The translations under genes were made by a program, and so were the position numbers. Of a DNA stretch of 64,000 nt, positions 34,118-45,730 are shown piece after piece. Each line of letters begins with the position of its first letter. Positions within the stretch are counted from its first letter, which is position 1. The notes beneath the pieces were generated by a model. It was not told the origin of the DNA and did not search any database. It saw only the letters and a list, made by a program, of their open reading frames with translations. Origin of the DNA: Cryptomeria japonica (lineage: Eukaryota; Streptophyta; Pinopsida; Cupressales; Cupressaceae). The DNA lies in assembly GCF_030272615.1 (NCBI RefSeq), contig NC_081410.1, positions 256,789,533-256,853,532 of the forward strand. The letters run 5' to 3'.

Positions 34118-35745
34118 TGTTGGGAGTATTTAAAACTGAGTCAAGTTTATAGGCCCATTTCAAAATTTTGCCCTGCATTTCCAAATGATTAAAATAAGTC
34201 AGTTTGAATGGCCTAGTTAGCAAGGGGGTAAAATGGAGCCGGTTGATTTTCAGAGGGTAAGGCTCGGGATTCATGTCCCACACCTTTCATTTGGCCTATA
34301 CAGTGGTGTGCAACTTTCAAAAATTCATTTTGGATAAGTTTACTAGGTACCCATTTCGAGGGGTGAGCTGAAAGTGCATTCTAGGCACAAGTGCAAATTT
34401 TATTAAGTAGCCTACTTTGGGTGTTTATATCTTTTTCCATGTTTATTATCATGAAGAATTTCAAAATGGATTGAATTTTATGCATGAATGTGAGTCAACA
34501 TGCAAAATTTCAAGTCCTTATGAATCCGTTTGCTCAGTTTTCAAAGCTCAATCCGCTTGTAGTTTGTGATGTTTGCACAAGTGTAAAAATGTCCTGGTGA
34601 GCGTCATGTCAGAATGTTTGTTCCGGGCTAATGTTGGCATAAATGGTGAGCTACATTTCAAATTTCAAGGCTCTACCAATCCGTTTGATCGGTTTTCAAA
34701 AGAGCTCATTTTGCCATAAAATTCAGTTATCCGCACTCCAGTGTTATATCAGTTAATGTAGCCGTTTTGGTGAGCGCACCATTTGCATCTTGTCAATCTG
34801 GTGATCGAACTGAGAATTCAAAGATTTAATATGTACTTTAAGGTACCTATGTTTCAAATATGAGAGCCTACGGAGGTCGTTTGATATTTTTGAGAAAGGC
34901 ATCATGTGTTTCCAGAACATTGACTTCATCAGGTCCACAATGTCGACAAAGCCAGTTGGCCATTTTCGGAAATTAATATCTCTTCGCTCGGGACTCATCT
35001 TGAGAAACCGTTTGGTAGATGTCATCCTTGTATATCAGAGTACACGTCTGTCAGATGGTGAGCTCCAGAAAGGTGTTTTGATAGGTTTTAAAATTACGTC
35101 TTCGCGATTAAATGCGAAAATTGTGGTGTAATTGCCTGAAGGTTGTAAAATGCGGATTAATGATCCGAAAATGATACCGATCATTTCCTGAGGTGTGTTT
35201 GAGGTCTGTGAAGCATTCCAGGGGTCAATTGCATGAAAACAAAATTTTTTTTAGTCAGACCCACTGTGGGGCCCGACCTGGCTCATGCCTGTGCCGTACT
35301 AGTTTATTGGCGACTTTGTTCACTGAGAGTTTTTTTTCAGAATGTCTAAGTATGGATTGTAATCATGAGACATGTCATGAGGTTTGAAAAGACTGTAGAC
35401 TTCCAGGCAATTTCAGATTGGCGATTTTAATGCCAATTTCTCCTCCAGCAACAAATAAGAGATTTAAAAAAAATGCAAATGTATTTTGGAAATAGTGTGG
35501 AATGGAGAGGGGATTGATCATCCAGCAAATATAATTCACATAATGAATTCTCTTTCTTTTTTCTGTTTGTGTGGTGTTTGGGTTGAAGAACCATTTGAAA
35601 CTGAAAGAATGCTTTTGGCAAATGACTTTACTAGCAGCTCCCCTAAATTCCAGAGAAGGCAAAATAGCTTATGCTTGAATATGCTAGGCCAGATGTCTTA
35701 CATTGCGTGGGAAAGAGTTCATAGATAATGACTTCCTTCCTCCTT

Positions 35746-37104
35746 CACGTGGCATTGGCAGCCAGTTTTCTTAAAAAAAAGAGAGATGCATATCGGCTGA
35801 TGTAAAGCCATCTTCCCAAGCTCAGAGGTAAATGTTGAAAGGGGGCAGCGATACCATGTTTTAAAACAAATGCCAATTTCCATGTGCACGTGATGTTGAA
35901 GGGGTCAGCAGAAGACTTTCATGCACTGTGGATTGGGCAAGGTAACAACAGTTCTCCTCACGTGGCTGTTTGGAGGCAAGTACTGATTTGTTAACAACAA
36001 ATGGCAAATTCACATTGGCAGGTGTAATTCAAATCCATGTTCTGCCAAAGTTTTCCCTCTGCATGGTAAAGGAACAGTGTGACATGGGGACACCAGCAGC
36101 AATCAAAAATTACTAAAGAAAACATAGCACCTCCCTTCCCCACGTGATAACTGGAGGGGGCATTGAAATGTGTTTTAAACAAAGGCCATTGGCAGGTGTA
36201 AAAGCCGAACTCCACAACCAAGCTGCCTCCTCCCTGCGTGGAATAGAATATAGAGTCTGGAGGGCAGCGATTCCATTTCTTTTAAGCAAATGCAATGATC
36301 TGGAAAGGCATTTCAAAACCTCCCAATGCAAAGTGCATTATGCAATGTGTAAATGCTTACCCTCCCTCTATGTGAACCTACAGATTGAAGCATTGAAAAT
36401 CCAAACAAGATGAAATGTGGCTTTTGAAATAGAAAGAAAATCAATTGCAAATAGAAATTTCAGTCATCCTTTTCCTCACATGAGTATGAATCTTCCAGCA
36501 TCCTCCTTGTGTGAAAATAGAGGCATTGAAGTTACAAAAAAGAAAAAAAATTGCCATGAAAGTCTTAGAAAAGAGCTCCAAAAGTGCAGCTACAGGCAAA
36601 TCACTTTATCCCACATTGGCTGGGAAGTGCACTATTTTGATGTTTATAAGCAAGAACGCACAGTAATATAATGTCTAAGCCATAAAGGCTTTTGATAGAT
36701 GGTGCCTATGGGCGCCCAAGGTGGGCCCATGCGCGAGCATGCTTCCTGAGGCGACGGAGGAGGTGAGTCGACGAAGACCAAGTGGACCCCACATAGGCAT
36801 GCTTCCCGAGGCAGATAGGCGAAATTTTGTAGAGGAAGGTCGGGTTAATGAGTGAGCAGGTTCGAGATGGATCAATGGTGCGCGCTATTTCGCGAAGGGA
36901 AGATGCACGTAGTTTAAACCCCGCGAAATAGCGAAAGTGAACGAGAGCCGTCCACGTGGCGCATAGTTGGTGCACAGGTGGCAGTCCAGTGGTGATGATG
37001 TGGGGGCCAAGTGGCAGTGACGAAGCAGATGACGTGGCGGTGATGAGGTGTCATCCCAGGTGGCGTCCGATCAACCCCAATGACCAATTAGAGGCCGCCA
37101 CGTG
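35746..37104 (+). promoter_or_regulatory. G-box cluster in the 3' LTR
   Basis: CACGTG starts at 35746, 35887, 35959, 36141, 36953 and 37099. A seventh, intact in the 5' LTR, is CACATG here near 36477. The block around 36680-37110 is G/C-rich compared with its surroundings. Confidence 0.55.
36883..36933. repeat. Perfect inverted repeat in the 3' LTR
   Basis: Arms CGCTATTTCGCG (36883-36894) and CGCGAAATAGCG (36922-36933), 27-nt loop. Confidence 0.8.
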
Positions 37105-38322
37105 GCAAGGCATCAGAGCACAAATGGAGGCAAAAATCAAAATTAAAATGAATAAATGATATAGTTCTGACTATATTAAAATTCGAAATATTTAAATGAC
37201 TGAGCACAAATGGGAATTAATTCGCCCAGGGTCTAAATTTTGGCCAAAATATAAAGTATTATATATCGCCAGAAAACTCTCGGAGTGAGGAATTTGATTA
37301 TGAGGTTAATTTTGACAAATGTGGGATATTTTTGAGGCAGTTTCCATGGGAACAAAATTCAGTTAGAGAGGAGACACTTGGCAATTCAGTTGCAGATTTG
37401 ATTTGGTTCCCTCTCCCTTTTATTCCCAATTCTTCTCAGTTGTAAGGGTTCCAGAAATTTGGAAAATGCTCCAGATTTGATGGCTTCCATTTTCTGAAGA
37501 TCTTGACCCAAGTTTGTAAATGCTTCTGTTTGATTTCAAGGTATAGAGATTGCAGTGCACTGTTGTAAATATGGTTTTAATTGCAGGTCTTACTTGTGTC
37601 AAGCATGAGTAATTTCCCACAAGATTGTCTCTGTGATATGTTTTTTTCATTATTATGAATTCAATCCTCAAGGAGGATGAAATTTGTCATCTCAAGGAGA
37701 TTGTATGATTGTTTGTAGGCATTCTTCAATAAAGAGTTTAAATTCTATAGTCAGTCATAAATAATGAAATATGTATCCAGATCTGATGAATTTGTGAATG
37801 AATCAAATAGTGCATTAATATAAGTTATTGATGCATGAATATCTTGTTTAAGGAAAACAAACTTGCATCTATGATTCATATTTGTAGTTCTGTGAGTGAC
37901 TCTGTTGCCCAATGAACATGGCACTGGTCTTTAACAGATTTGGGAATGGTCTCAGATATACATTTTAAAAGATAAATCTATTTCCCTTTATGTTTAGGGG
38001 TTAATGTTCTATCCTTCCAAAGCTCTATTTCACCTATTATTTGTATAAGATCTAGCCCATCTGTACATGTTACCTAATTTGGTGAGCTTGTGGAATGGTT
38101 TGTCTGTTCATTGTTGATGCAGTCTTATGTTTGTGATTGTTGTATTCAATGCATCAAAAGGGTGTCCCCCCCTAGGTCTAGCAGAACCTGAAGTGCAGGA
38201 GGATCATTAGGATCCTATGTTATGTTGTCCCAGCCCTGAAGTGTTTCATTGATTGAGATTGGATATCTCATAGATAGATTTACAGGTGTCTTGGGTTATC
38301 ACTTTTGGTGAACAACACAACA

Positions 38323-38681
38323 CACTTCATGAGACCATGCAAATGATATAATACTCATGTCACAAATAAGTGTTCACATTGAACCCTGCAGTGACAACAC
38401 ATGACAACAATCTCAATTCCCAAATGGGAGTCCATGCCCTGCTCCATCATCCCCATGCTATCGATCTTCCTTCACGGATTGCACTGGAAAAAAAAGTAAT
38501 TATATATAAATCACGCCGAGCAACGAGTAGTGCCAAAACTGAGATATAGCCCCCAAAATCCTTGCATCTAGCAAAGTAATGGCCCAACAATAAACTAAAA
38601 ATGCTCCAAAGTGCATTAATAATCAGTAATACTATATAGAACTGGAACCATATAATTACCATTACAAAGGGCATTTCGGTA
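38323..38681 (-). other. El-1 leader, distal part; no gene
   Basis: Resumes El-1 after the 12.2-kb insertion and runs to the El-1 5' LTR. No ORF of note, and no clear primer site next to the LTR. Confidence 0.45.
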
Positions 38682-41600
38682 TGGTAACACTAAAGTATTC
38701 TATTGCTTTATGTGCACAACCACATGGTCTCCAACTCACTCCTTTGGTATTGCACGCAACCCTTACCCTAGATGTGTCATTTTTCTTTTATATAGGAAAT
38801 ATTGAATACATTGCTTTGGGTGGTGTCCATAACGTTCTCCAAGGCTCCTCTTCTAACGTTTCACACTGCCAAGAGATGCAAATTTTGGTTTGATACTTGC
38901 ACAAAATCTCTAGCTGTGTGTCTACAAACCCTAGGACAAGTTTCTCTTTGCACTCACTTGCCCTAATGTTATGTTGGCTTCCCTTCTTTATTTTTCCCTA
39001 TTCTTGTCTTTCATGTGGCCATTTCCTTTTCTGTGAGCATAGTTATTTGTCCTGCATCATTTTTTTTCTCCTTCCTCTGGTTGTGCGTGATAATACTAGC
39101 TTTTCTCACCTAGCACACTGTGTTTGTCCCATGTGGTTTCATGTGGGCTTCTCTACTCCTTGCAGGAAAAGATTTATCTTTGTCACTACGTGTTCTCCTT
39201 CCACCGCGCAACATTATGGATTCCTCCCTCCGTCGTGTGGGGTAAGGCCCCCCTCCTCTCTGCCTTGCTCACTTTAGCCCGCGTGGTCCTGCTTTACTCA
39301 TTCATGTGCATGCGGGGTAGCGTGGGAACACTTCCTCTCGCACTTCACCCTATCCCGCAAAGCATTTTTGTGCTTCTAATCTAATATTAACTATTTAAAT
39401 CAATGATGGGATTTAAATAATTGCATCTCGCTTTTCTTATTTAAGTCATTATGAAATGAATTTTATTTATTCCCATATTGCTTAAAATCAAAATCAACAA
39501 ATTAACTTAAAATATTTTGTTTTCCTCCCATCTCTATCCAAACTAATTAAATACAATATTATTTAAATCATTATTATTTAAATATTACTTAATTAAATAG
39601 GCCTTAAAAGGTCTCATTAGGTTGATCACTAGTCGTGCCCAATGGTGGGTCTGGCTTAAAAAAAAATCATTTTGAACCATTAGCCTGGTAAAAACGATCT
39701 AGTCTGTCAGTTGGAGATGCTCGGAATCTGAAAAATTGAATGCACAGTCATCAAACTTGACATTTTTCAAATTTGAGCTCTGGCCAAAAACACCTGAGTA
39801 ACCCATAGAATTAGCTTCAAAAATTGACCAAAACACTTGATCAAACCCTGGGAGTTGGCACACTGATAGAATGCAATATAGAGAACCCAAGGCATTAGAC
39901 GGATCTTCATTACGACTTCCAAGCCAAAAAATATTAGCCTCCAAAGTTGCTTACTCTATTATTTTTGAAAATGCACTTGTTAAATCAACCCGAGTACTAT
40001 TCAAAACCTGATTTGAAAAAAAAAATATCAAACCTTCGCCTCAAGAGCCGCCACTTGGTGAGCTGGCATATTGGGATACTTTGAATAAGTGTTCAAGACG
40101 GTTTGACTTGATTAGGTCACATGTGGAAAATATTAACCCTCAAAGTTGGCTCCTCTGAAAATTTTGAACATGCTTCCTCTGCAACCCTAAAAACATTTGT
40201 TTGGAATGGATCTTGAAAACTGAACAGATGAGGATTTCGGGGGGCAACAAACTGGGAATATGGTAGACACTTTTGTAGACAATCACGGGGTACTGTTGGA
40301 ATCCAAGAACACAAAGAGGGGGGTTGAATCAGTGTTCTACCAGAATGTTCAATTTTAACCTTATTATAACATGCATCACCAACCAGTAAACCGGTACATA
40401 TATAATTGAAAGAAGTAAAGCAATCAATAAGCCAATCACATAAATTAATATCATAACACAAAGAATTATATGTGGAAAACCTCAAAGAGGAAAAACCACT
40501 ATGGGATTTGTGACCCACAATATTAATCCACTGGCCATATGAAAAGATATTACATAATATAGGGGCCTGCACTTGCAGGAAGGCTTACAGCCTAGAGCAC
40601 ACTGCTCATCACAAAGGAGTCTCATTAACTACAGTCACTTTGAATAAGAAAACATAACAATGAACTCATTTAATGCATCTGCTATGCCTGATAGAGCTCT
40701 GGTTCAAGCTCTAACTGTTCCGGTTCTGAAACCCTAAACCCTTACTGGAGTAACATTCACATTATAACATTCCCCTCATTACAAATATCACTCTCATATC
40801 TCTCTCTTTTTCACATCACACAAAATGATCTAATCAACTGACCTATATACCTTTACAATCCTTCATGACTCATGTCGGCTTACATATATAATTAAAAAAT
40901 GAATATACATGTCGGCTCAATTACATATACATAAATATCAAAATGAATTGCCGATTGCCGGATCTCCCAAATGATGTCAGCCTCCAATACTGGTATCCTA
41001 TTGTAAGTCATGTATGCCTCCAATGTCGGTACCCAAAGAATCCTTCCTACTGGTGAAGATACCTATCAATGCCGGTGAAGTGTTTGTCGGTAAACAACCA
41101 AACCAAGGAATGAAGCCAGAACATGTTGCCATAAATGGCAACATATGAAACCAATTAGATGAGTGTCAATTGCTAACATGGTACAACCACTTTGAATTGC
41201 AGGTCAACTGAGCATGAAATAAAAATTTAGAAAGAGGGATATTGATTGTTGTTTGACATAGTCCAATTTGCAAAACTAAACCTTTTGCAAATAGAATCAA
41301 CTTTGAAAACATGTCAAACTAATTCATGGGGCTTTGCCACTTGGCATGAGGCTTCAAAAAGTAGTAGAGAATCAAGGGAAACTCTCTGTTTGGCTTGAAA
41401 ATCAATTTATCATGAATATACAATGCCTCAAAGAGGGCTCATCAGAAAAGTGAAACATGTGCAAACAACCCTAACTTTTGGACCTCCAAAGGAGACTTCA
41501 CAAACTCAAAAAAATTGATCTAACGAAGCTTTAAATAGACATATGGCATCTTTGTAAGGTGATTGACCATCTCACAAGAGGAATTTTCATGACAATCAAT

Positions 41601-41725
41601 ATGTGCAAAAATATGAACTCTCAAACTAAGCTACTCGGGCCTATCTACAAGGCGATTTTGAATGGAATTTACAAAATTTTGAACCTGGGTCCTCAAAATT
41701 ATGCAAAATTTTTGAGGTCCCAACA
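38682..41725 (-). repeat. 5' LTR of El-1 (contains a solo LTR)
   Basis: On the minus strand it begins TGTTGGGACCTC at 41725 and ends GTGTTACCA at 38682, with homology to 1881-4514 throughout. It lacks the TRIM (empty site 39071-39075) and carries the insert 40294-41178. Confidence 0.72.
40294..41178 (-). mobile_element. Solo LTR of the El-2 family
   Basis: 885 bp. Minus strand starts TGTTAGCAATTG and ends GATTCCAACA, matching El-2 LTRs. GGTAC flanks it at 40289-40293 and 41180-41184, with one unexplained T at 41179. The paralogous El-1 LTR has the unoccupied site (GGTAT, 3999-4003). Confidence 0.88.
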
Positions 41726-42199
41726 CATGGTATGATTCCATCATAAATAAATATAACCACAACATGAGTATAATGAATACACAAAATATGCAAACATGAA
41801 TCCCGTCTGCAACATAATCCTGAGTATATCATCATCCAGGTAGAACAAAACATATCAACTGTCAACATGAAGTATCTAACATCAAACTAGAAGCATCAAA
41901 AAACATAAATAAAACCATAAGTATCTATCAAGAGTATCGTAACAGAGTGTGTCATGGAGGGGCACTACATGAAGAAAGCAACAGATGAAGGGATAACTAT
42001 AGGGTTGATAGTTATAGCACATGCCTCTATTACTCTAGTAAGAACAATGCTGAGTATGAGGCTCGAAAAAGTGGTAGAAGAAGAATAAGCCCCTGATGTG
42101 ACCATAGTTCCTTCCTCACAAAAGTTACAACCCAAATGAGGTTGTATCCCCAAAATAAATCACCACCTCAACTTGCTAGAACCTATTTATATGAGTCTC
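41726..42199. other. Unassigned spacer
   Basis: No supported gene and no match to other repeats in this window that I can see. Confidence 0.35.
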
Positions 42200-43720
42200 C
42201 CAAAGATTTAATAAAAGTTTAAATGCATGAAGGAGAAGACTCAAAAAAAAATGAATCTGATAGGAAGATGCAAGGAGGACAAATTTTGAAGATCCATGAG
42301 AAGACAAGGGAATAAGTGGAACAAATTCCTCTTGAACATGTTATAATAGAGAGAATTATTGTTAAATAGGAGAGGAAGAAGCCCCTTGTAAGGATCAATT
42401 GGAGAAATCTCATGATGTTTTAACAAGACATAATGAGGAGGCACCACCAAATGAAGAAGTTCATATAATAGAAACACAAGTGGAGAAGACTCAAGAGTAG
42501 CAACAAAGCCAATCTTCTGAGGGAGACAAGGAAGAAATGAAAAGATTGGATGAGAAGGGGAAAGACAAAGGACCTAAAGAGGAATCTTACAAGGAGGTTT
42601 AAGCAAAATACTCCAAGATGGAGCTGACCAAGGAAGAACATAAAAACATGATAAGAATAGAGGCTTAAGTAATTAAGAATAGGGAAGAGCTTACCAAGAC
42701 ATAATTAGATGCTTCTTCAGACCATCAAACCCATCCTTAGCATAAAGACACCCCTTCTAGAAGGACTAGGACAAATGGAACAAGGTAGCAAGATGAAATT
42801 TTAGACAAAGGTAATTCTACTACTATAGAAGAGCTATCAATAGATATTGGATCTCTTGTGATGCTCTCACGTGGCTAAAATTGAACCTTGAGAAGAGAAA
42901 GAAAGCCACTATTAAAAATATTAGCTTGCAAGAGGTGATAGTAGAGGTGGGTACCCTTAGGAAGCCCAAAAGGGCCAAGGCTTTATATGTCACCTCTAAA
43001 AATGAAAAAGGAGAGACAATGGCAAGTGTGGCCAATCCTATAATGAATAACAATGATAGGGATCTTAACCCTATTTATTATAGGACAACTCAAGTTAATT
43101 TGGGTAAACAAACAAGAATAGGGGAAATTGCTTCATTTGATGTTGTTGTAGAGACCCTTAAATCCAAAATGCAAAAGGATTAGCAAAAAAAGGAAGAATT
43201 AAAAAGAAAGTTGAATCAAACAAAGCAGTTTGTCTAGGATCTTGTTAGCCCCCTAGCCTCCCAAGTTGTAGAAATAGATGTGCCTACAATTATTCCTAAA
43301 CAAGAGATAGATTCCCTATATGCTATGAAAGGAAAGGAGGTAGTGATTGTCTTTTGAGCTAACCCATAATTGGGTAAGGATAGGTTATTTTTTATTAAGG
43401 ACTGTCAGGTTTATGAGGAAGCCAATATGACTGAGGTAAAGATGGATACATTGGTCAGCCAATGAGATAAATATATCCCTATTTATGATAAACAAATAGA
43501 GTTGTTAAAAGAAATAAGGGATCTAGATGTAGAGTCTTACACCCTATTTTATGATATTGCAAATAATTTTAAATTTCAAGTTCATGTGTGTGCAAATATA
43601 CATTTGAGAAGAAATTTGCATCAGATAGATGTTTTAAAAGGTGTATAATGTGATTTGAATGCTTTTCATTAATGTTTATAGAAATATGATTATCACATTT
43701 TGTTAAAAAAATTATGATGT
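42200..43720 (+). pseudogene. Degenerate ORF of unknown family
   Basis: Plus-strand coding-like sequence rich in Lys, Glu and Gln, broken by many stops. The longest open part is 42881-43183 (100 codons, MNLEKRKKATIKN to KSKMQKD). Reading continues past single stops in the same frame to about 43650, with segments such as VSPLASQVVEIDVPTI. No zinc knuckle, protease, RT or integrase. The composition resembles the hydrophilic accessory ORFs of El-2 and of 1-1666, but I cannot align them convincingly. Probably an old nonautonomous retroelement ORF. Confidence 0.35.
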
Positions 43721-45132
43721 TGTTTATGTAAAGGGCTAACTACTATTATGAATTCTAAGTTGGATGCAGGATGATCAACCTTGCCCTCTAGGAAAGAGAG
43801 GATTATAGACTTAGTGAATAAGCTAGTAATGTCATTATAAGTTCCATAATACATCATCATGTAGGTTCATGTCACCATAGGTATGTAGTCAAGTTTATTG
43901 TTTTGTAATACCTTGTGTCACTTTGAAAGTATAATGTCGATTTGGGCCTATGTCTATCCAAGTTGTCAAGACCTAGCACTATGCTATGTTTGAATAGAAC
44001 TTGAGTCTAGTTCATCATTTTTTCAGTACATTATATATATTTAATTGATATTTATATTATTACTTTGAATTCATCAATACATAAAAGGGTATATGTAAAA
44101 ATATATATAGATTTTAACATATAAATGAACTTAATAATATGTCAACATTTTGTATTTTGAAATTAACAGGATTGTAATATCTCTATGTGGCTTAAATGTC
44201 AAGCAATAATAACTTAGGTTTGCATATATTGAAGGGAGAAATTTATTGAGTAAAGCCCTGGTATATTGCCAACTTCATAACTTTTAACTTGTGACTTATG
44301 TTACTTATGCATTGTCATATATATTGGTGCATTATTTGACATCATTACTAAGCCACCATATCAAGCATTATTGGAAAACTTAGTGAAAGACATTAAAGAT
44401 ATTTTGGTTTGTTTTATCTCATTGGATAAGAATATATGATGGCATAAATCCATGAGGATAATTAATCATTCCTTCGATTATATCAGTTTGTGTAGAGCAA
44501 TGTTTTAAGGAGATATTACTTTCTGTTTTCAATTTTGGAAAAAGTAACTTCTATTCCAACCAACCATTTACACTCTCTTGTACTTGTGGAAATCATCTTC
44601 ATGATGTCGTGAGTAATGGTTTTGGCATTATTATTTCTTTGAACTATTTCATGACGGAAAAAGTAACGGTTTTGGTTACAGGACGGAATTGTAATTAATT
44701 TTCCTTGTCATGAAAGAGTGAGCCAATTTTGGGGGAGGAGGGGACAAATATTTTTTCTTTATCAAATAGATTAATTTGGATATAACTATTTCTTGATAAT
44801 GGTTTAGAAAGGCATAAATATTATTATTTCATTAGGAGTTTTATGATTTTGTAAGTAGCTTTAGAGTAGGAGTGAAAATATTTTGAGAAACAACTCTTTG
44901 TTTTGGTAGTTGCAGATGCAGACCCAACAACAAAAAGAGTCTGAGAGTGTACGTTAGATTTTGATTCTTTTCTTCTTAACTCCTCTACCCATAATAGGGA
45001 GAGTGGGGCTAGTATATATAGAGGAAAGAACCTCCTTATTATTTTTTGGTTTTGAGTGTTCACGTAAGTGCAAAAAGTCTTCAACGGTCACTATAGACAT
45101 AAGAATCTAAAAATTGAAGTGTTGAATTTGAG
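43721..45132. other. AT-rich spacer; nothing recognised
   Basis: About 1.4 kb of AT-rich sequence with no ORF signature. The short ORF 44824-45084 (minus) has no family motif. Confidence 0.4.
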
Positions 45133-45456
45133 AGTAAAATAAAACTAGGCCCAAAATATAGCTATAAACTAAAATAATAGTAGTGAACAAGGCAAAACAA
45201 GGCACTACTCAGAGAGACATGGCTGAAATATAATAATCTAGCTTTTATTTATTCAATCCAACAACATACCACCAAAAAAGATTTTGCGTTACATTGCATT
45301 TCACAACTTCATATTTATAGCTAAGCTTAGAAGCTTCTAGAATTCTAGAGAATTCTAAGACTAGAAAATTCTTTTTCTTGGACAATTTCTAGCTATTTCT
45401 TATTTCTAGAAATGTTTGTTTCTCTAGAACATTCTAGACAATATTATACCTTAGCA
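45133..45456 (-). repeat. 3' LTR of the degenerate copia element
   Basis: Direct repeat of 51979-52294. Minus strand starts TGCTAAGGTATAA, directly after the purine tract. Confidence 0.82.
45335..45439. promoter_or_regulatory. Heat-shock-element-like cluster in the 3' LTR
   Basis: Alternating TTC and GAA blocks: 45335-45355, TTCTAGAA at 45404-45411 and GAACATTCTAGAC at 45427-45439, the last a head-to-head nGAAnnTTCnnGA type. All are conserved in the partner LTR. Heat response is inferred by analogy with the HSE-bearing LTRs of ONSEN/ATCOPIA78. Confidence 0.5.
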
Positions 45457-45730
45457 TCCCCTCTTAAGATTGGCTAGAATATTTACAAAGAAGATAAAGG
45501 AGATACAAAGAAGAGGGGAACATTATAACACTATCCCCCCTTAATGTTCACCTCTAACATACTAAGCATTCCTCTTAATTTCAAAATTTGTCTTCTGTCA
45601 TTCTCTTAGTAAATATATCAGTTGTTTATTCTTCACTTGGAAAAAATTGTAGATTGACGATAGTTGCTTGGACCAAATCTCAAACGTAGTGTACATCAAG
45701 CTCAATATGCTTTGTTTTTAAATAAAAAAT

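Larger units (their letters stand above)
26117..38317 (+). mobile_element. 12.2-kb gag-only LTR retrotransposon (LARD/TR-GAG type)
   Basis: Complete element: LTRs 26117-30315 (4199 bp) and 34118-38317 (4200 bp), both TGTTGGGAG...GAACAACA, flanked by CAACA at 26112-26116 and 38318-38322. An Arg-tRNA-like primer site lies four bases inside the 5' LTR. The 3.8-kb interior encodes only a gag-type ORF (31168-33879) with one in-frame stop. No protease, RT, RNase H or integrase is present, so it is nonautonomous. The LTRs differ only at scattered positions over 4.2 kb, so insertion is recent relative to its surroundings. Size and layout resemble large retrotransposon derivatives, except that it keeps gag. 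Confidence 0.93.
34118..38317 (+). repeat. 3' LTR of the 12.2-kb element
   Basis: 4200 bp, followed by TSD CAACA at 38318-38322. Confidence 0.93.
1881..41725 (-). mobile_element. El-1: gag-only gypsy-type LTR element, dispersed by nested insertions
   Basis: Reconstruction from pieces. Read on the minus strand: 5' LTR 41725-38682, leader 38681-38323, 26116-24122 and 7856-7018, gag pseudogene 7017-4942, 3' untranslated part 4941-4515, 3' LTR 4514-1881. The two LTRs are clearly the same repeat over their whole length. The gaps between leader pieces are exactly filled by insertions that have their own target-site duplications (TCCTT for El-2, CAACA for the 12.2-kb element). Removing the insertions leaves an element of roughly 10 kb with one gag-type gene and no pol. 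No convincing TSD is seen at 1876-1880 versus 41726-41730, and the inner 5' LTR/leader border lacks a clear primer site, so the assembly is a strong inference rather than proof. Confidence 0.6.
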
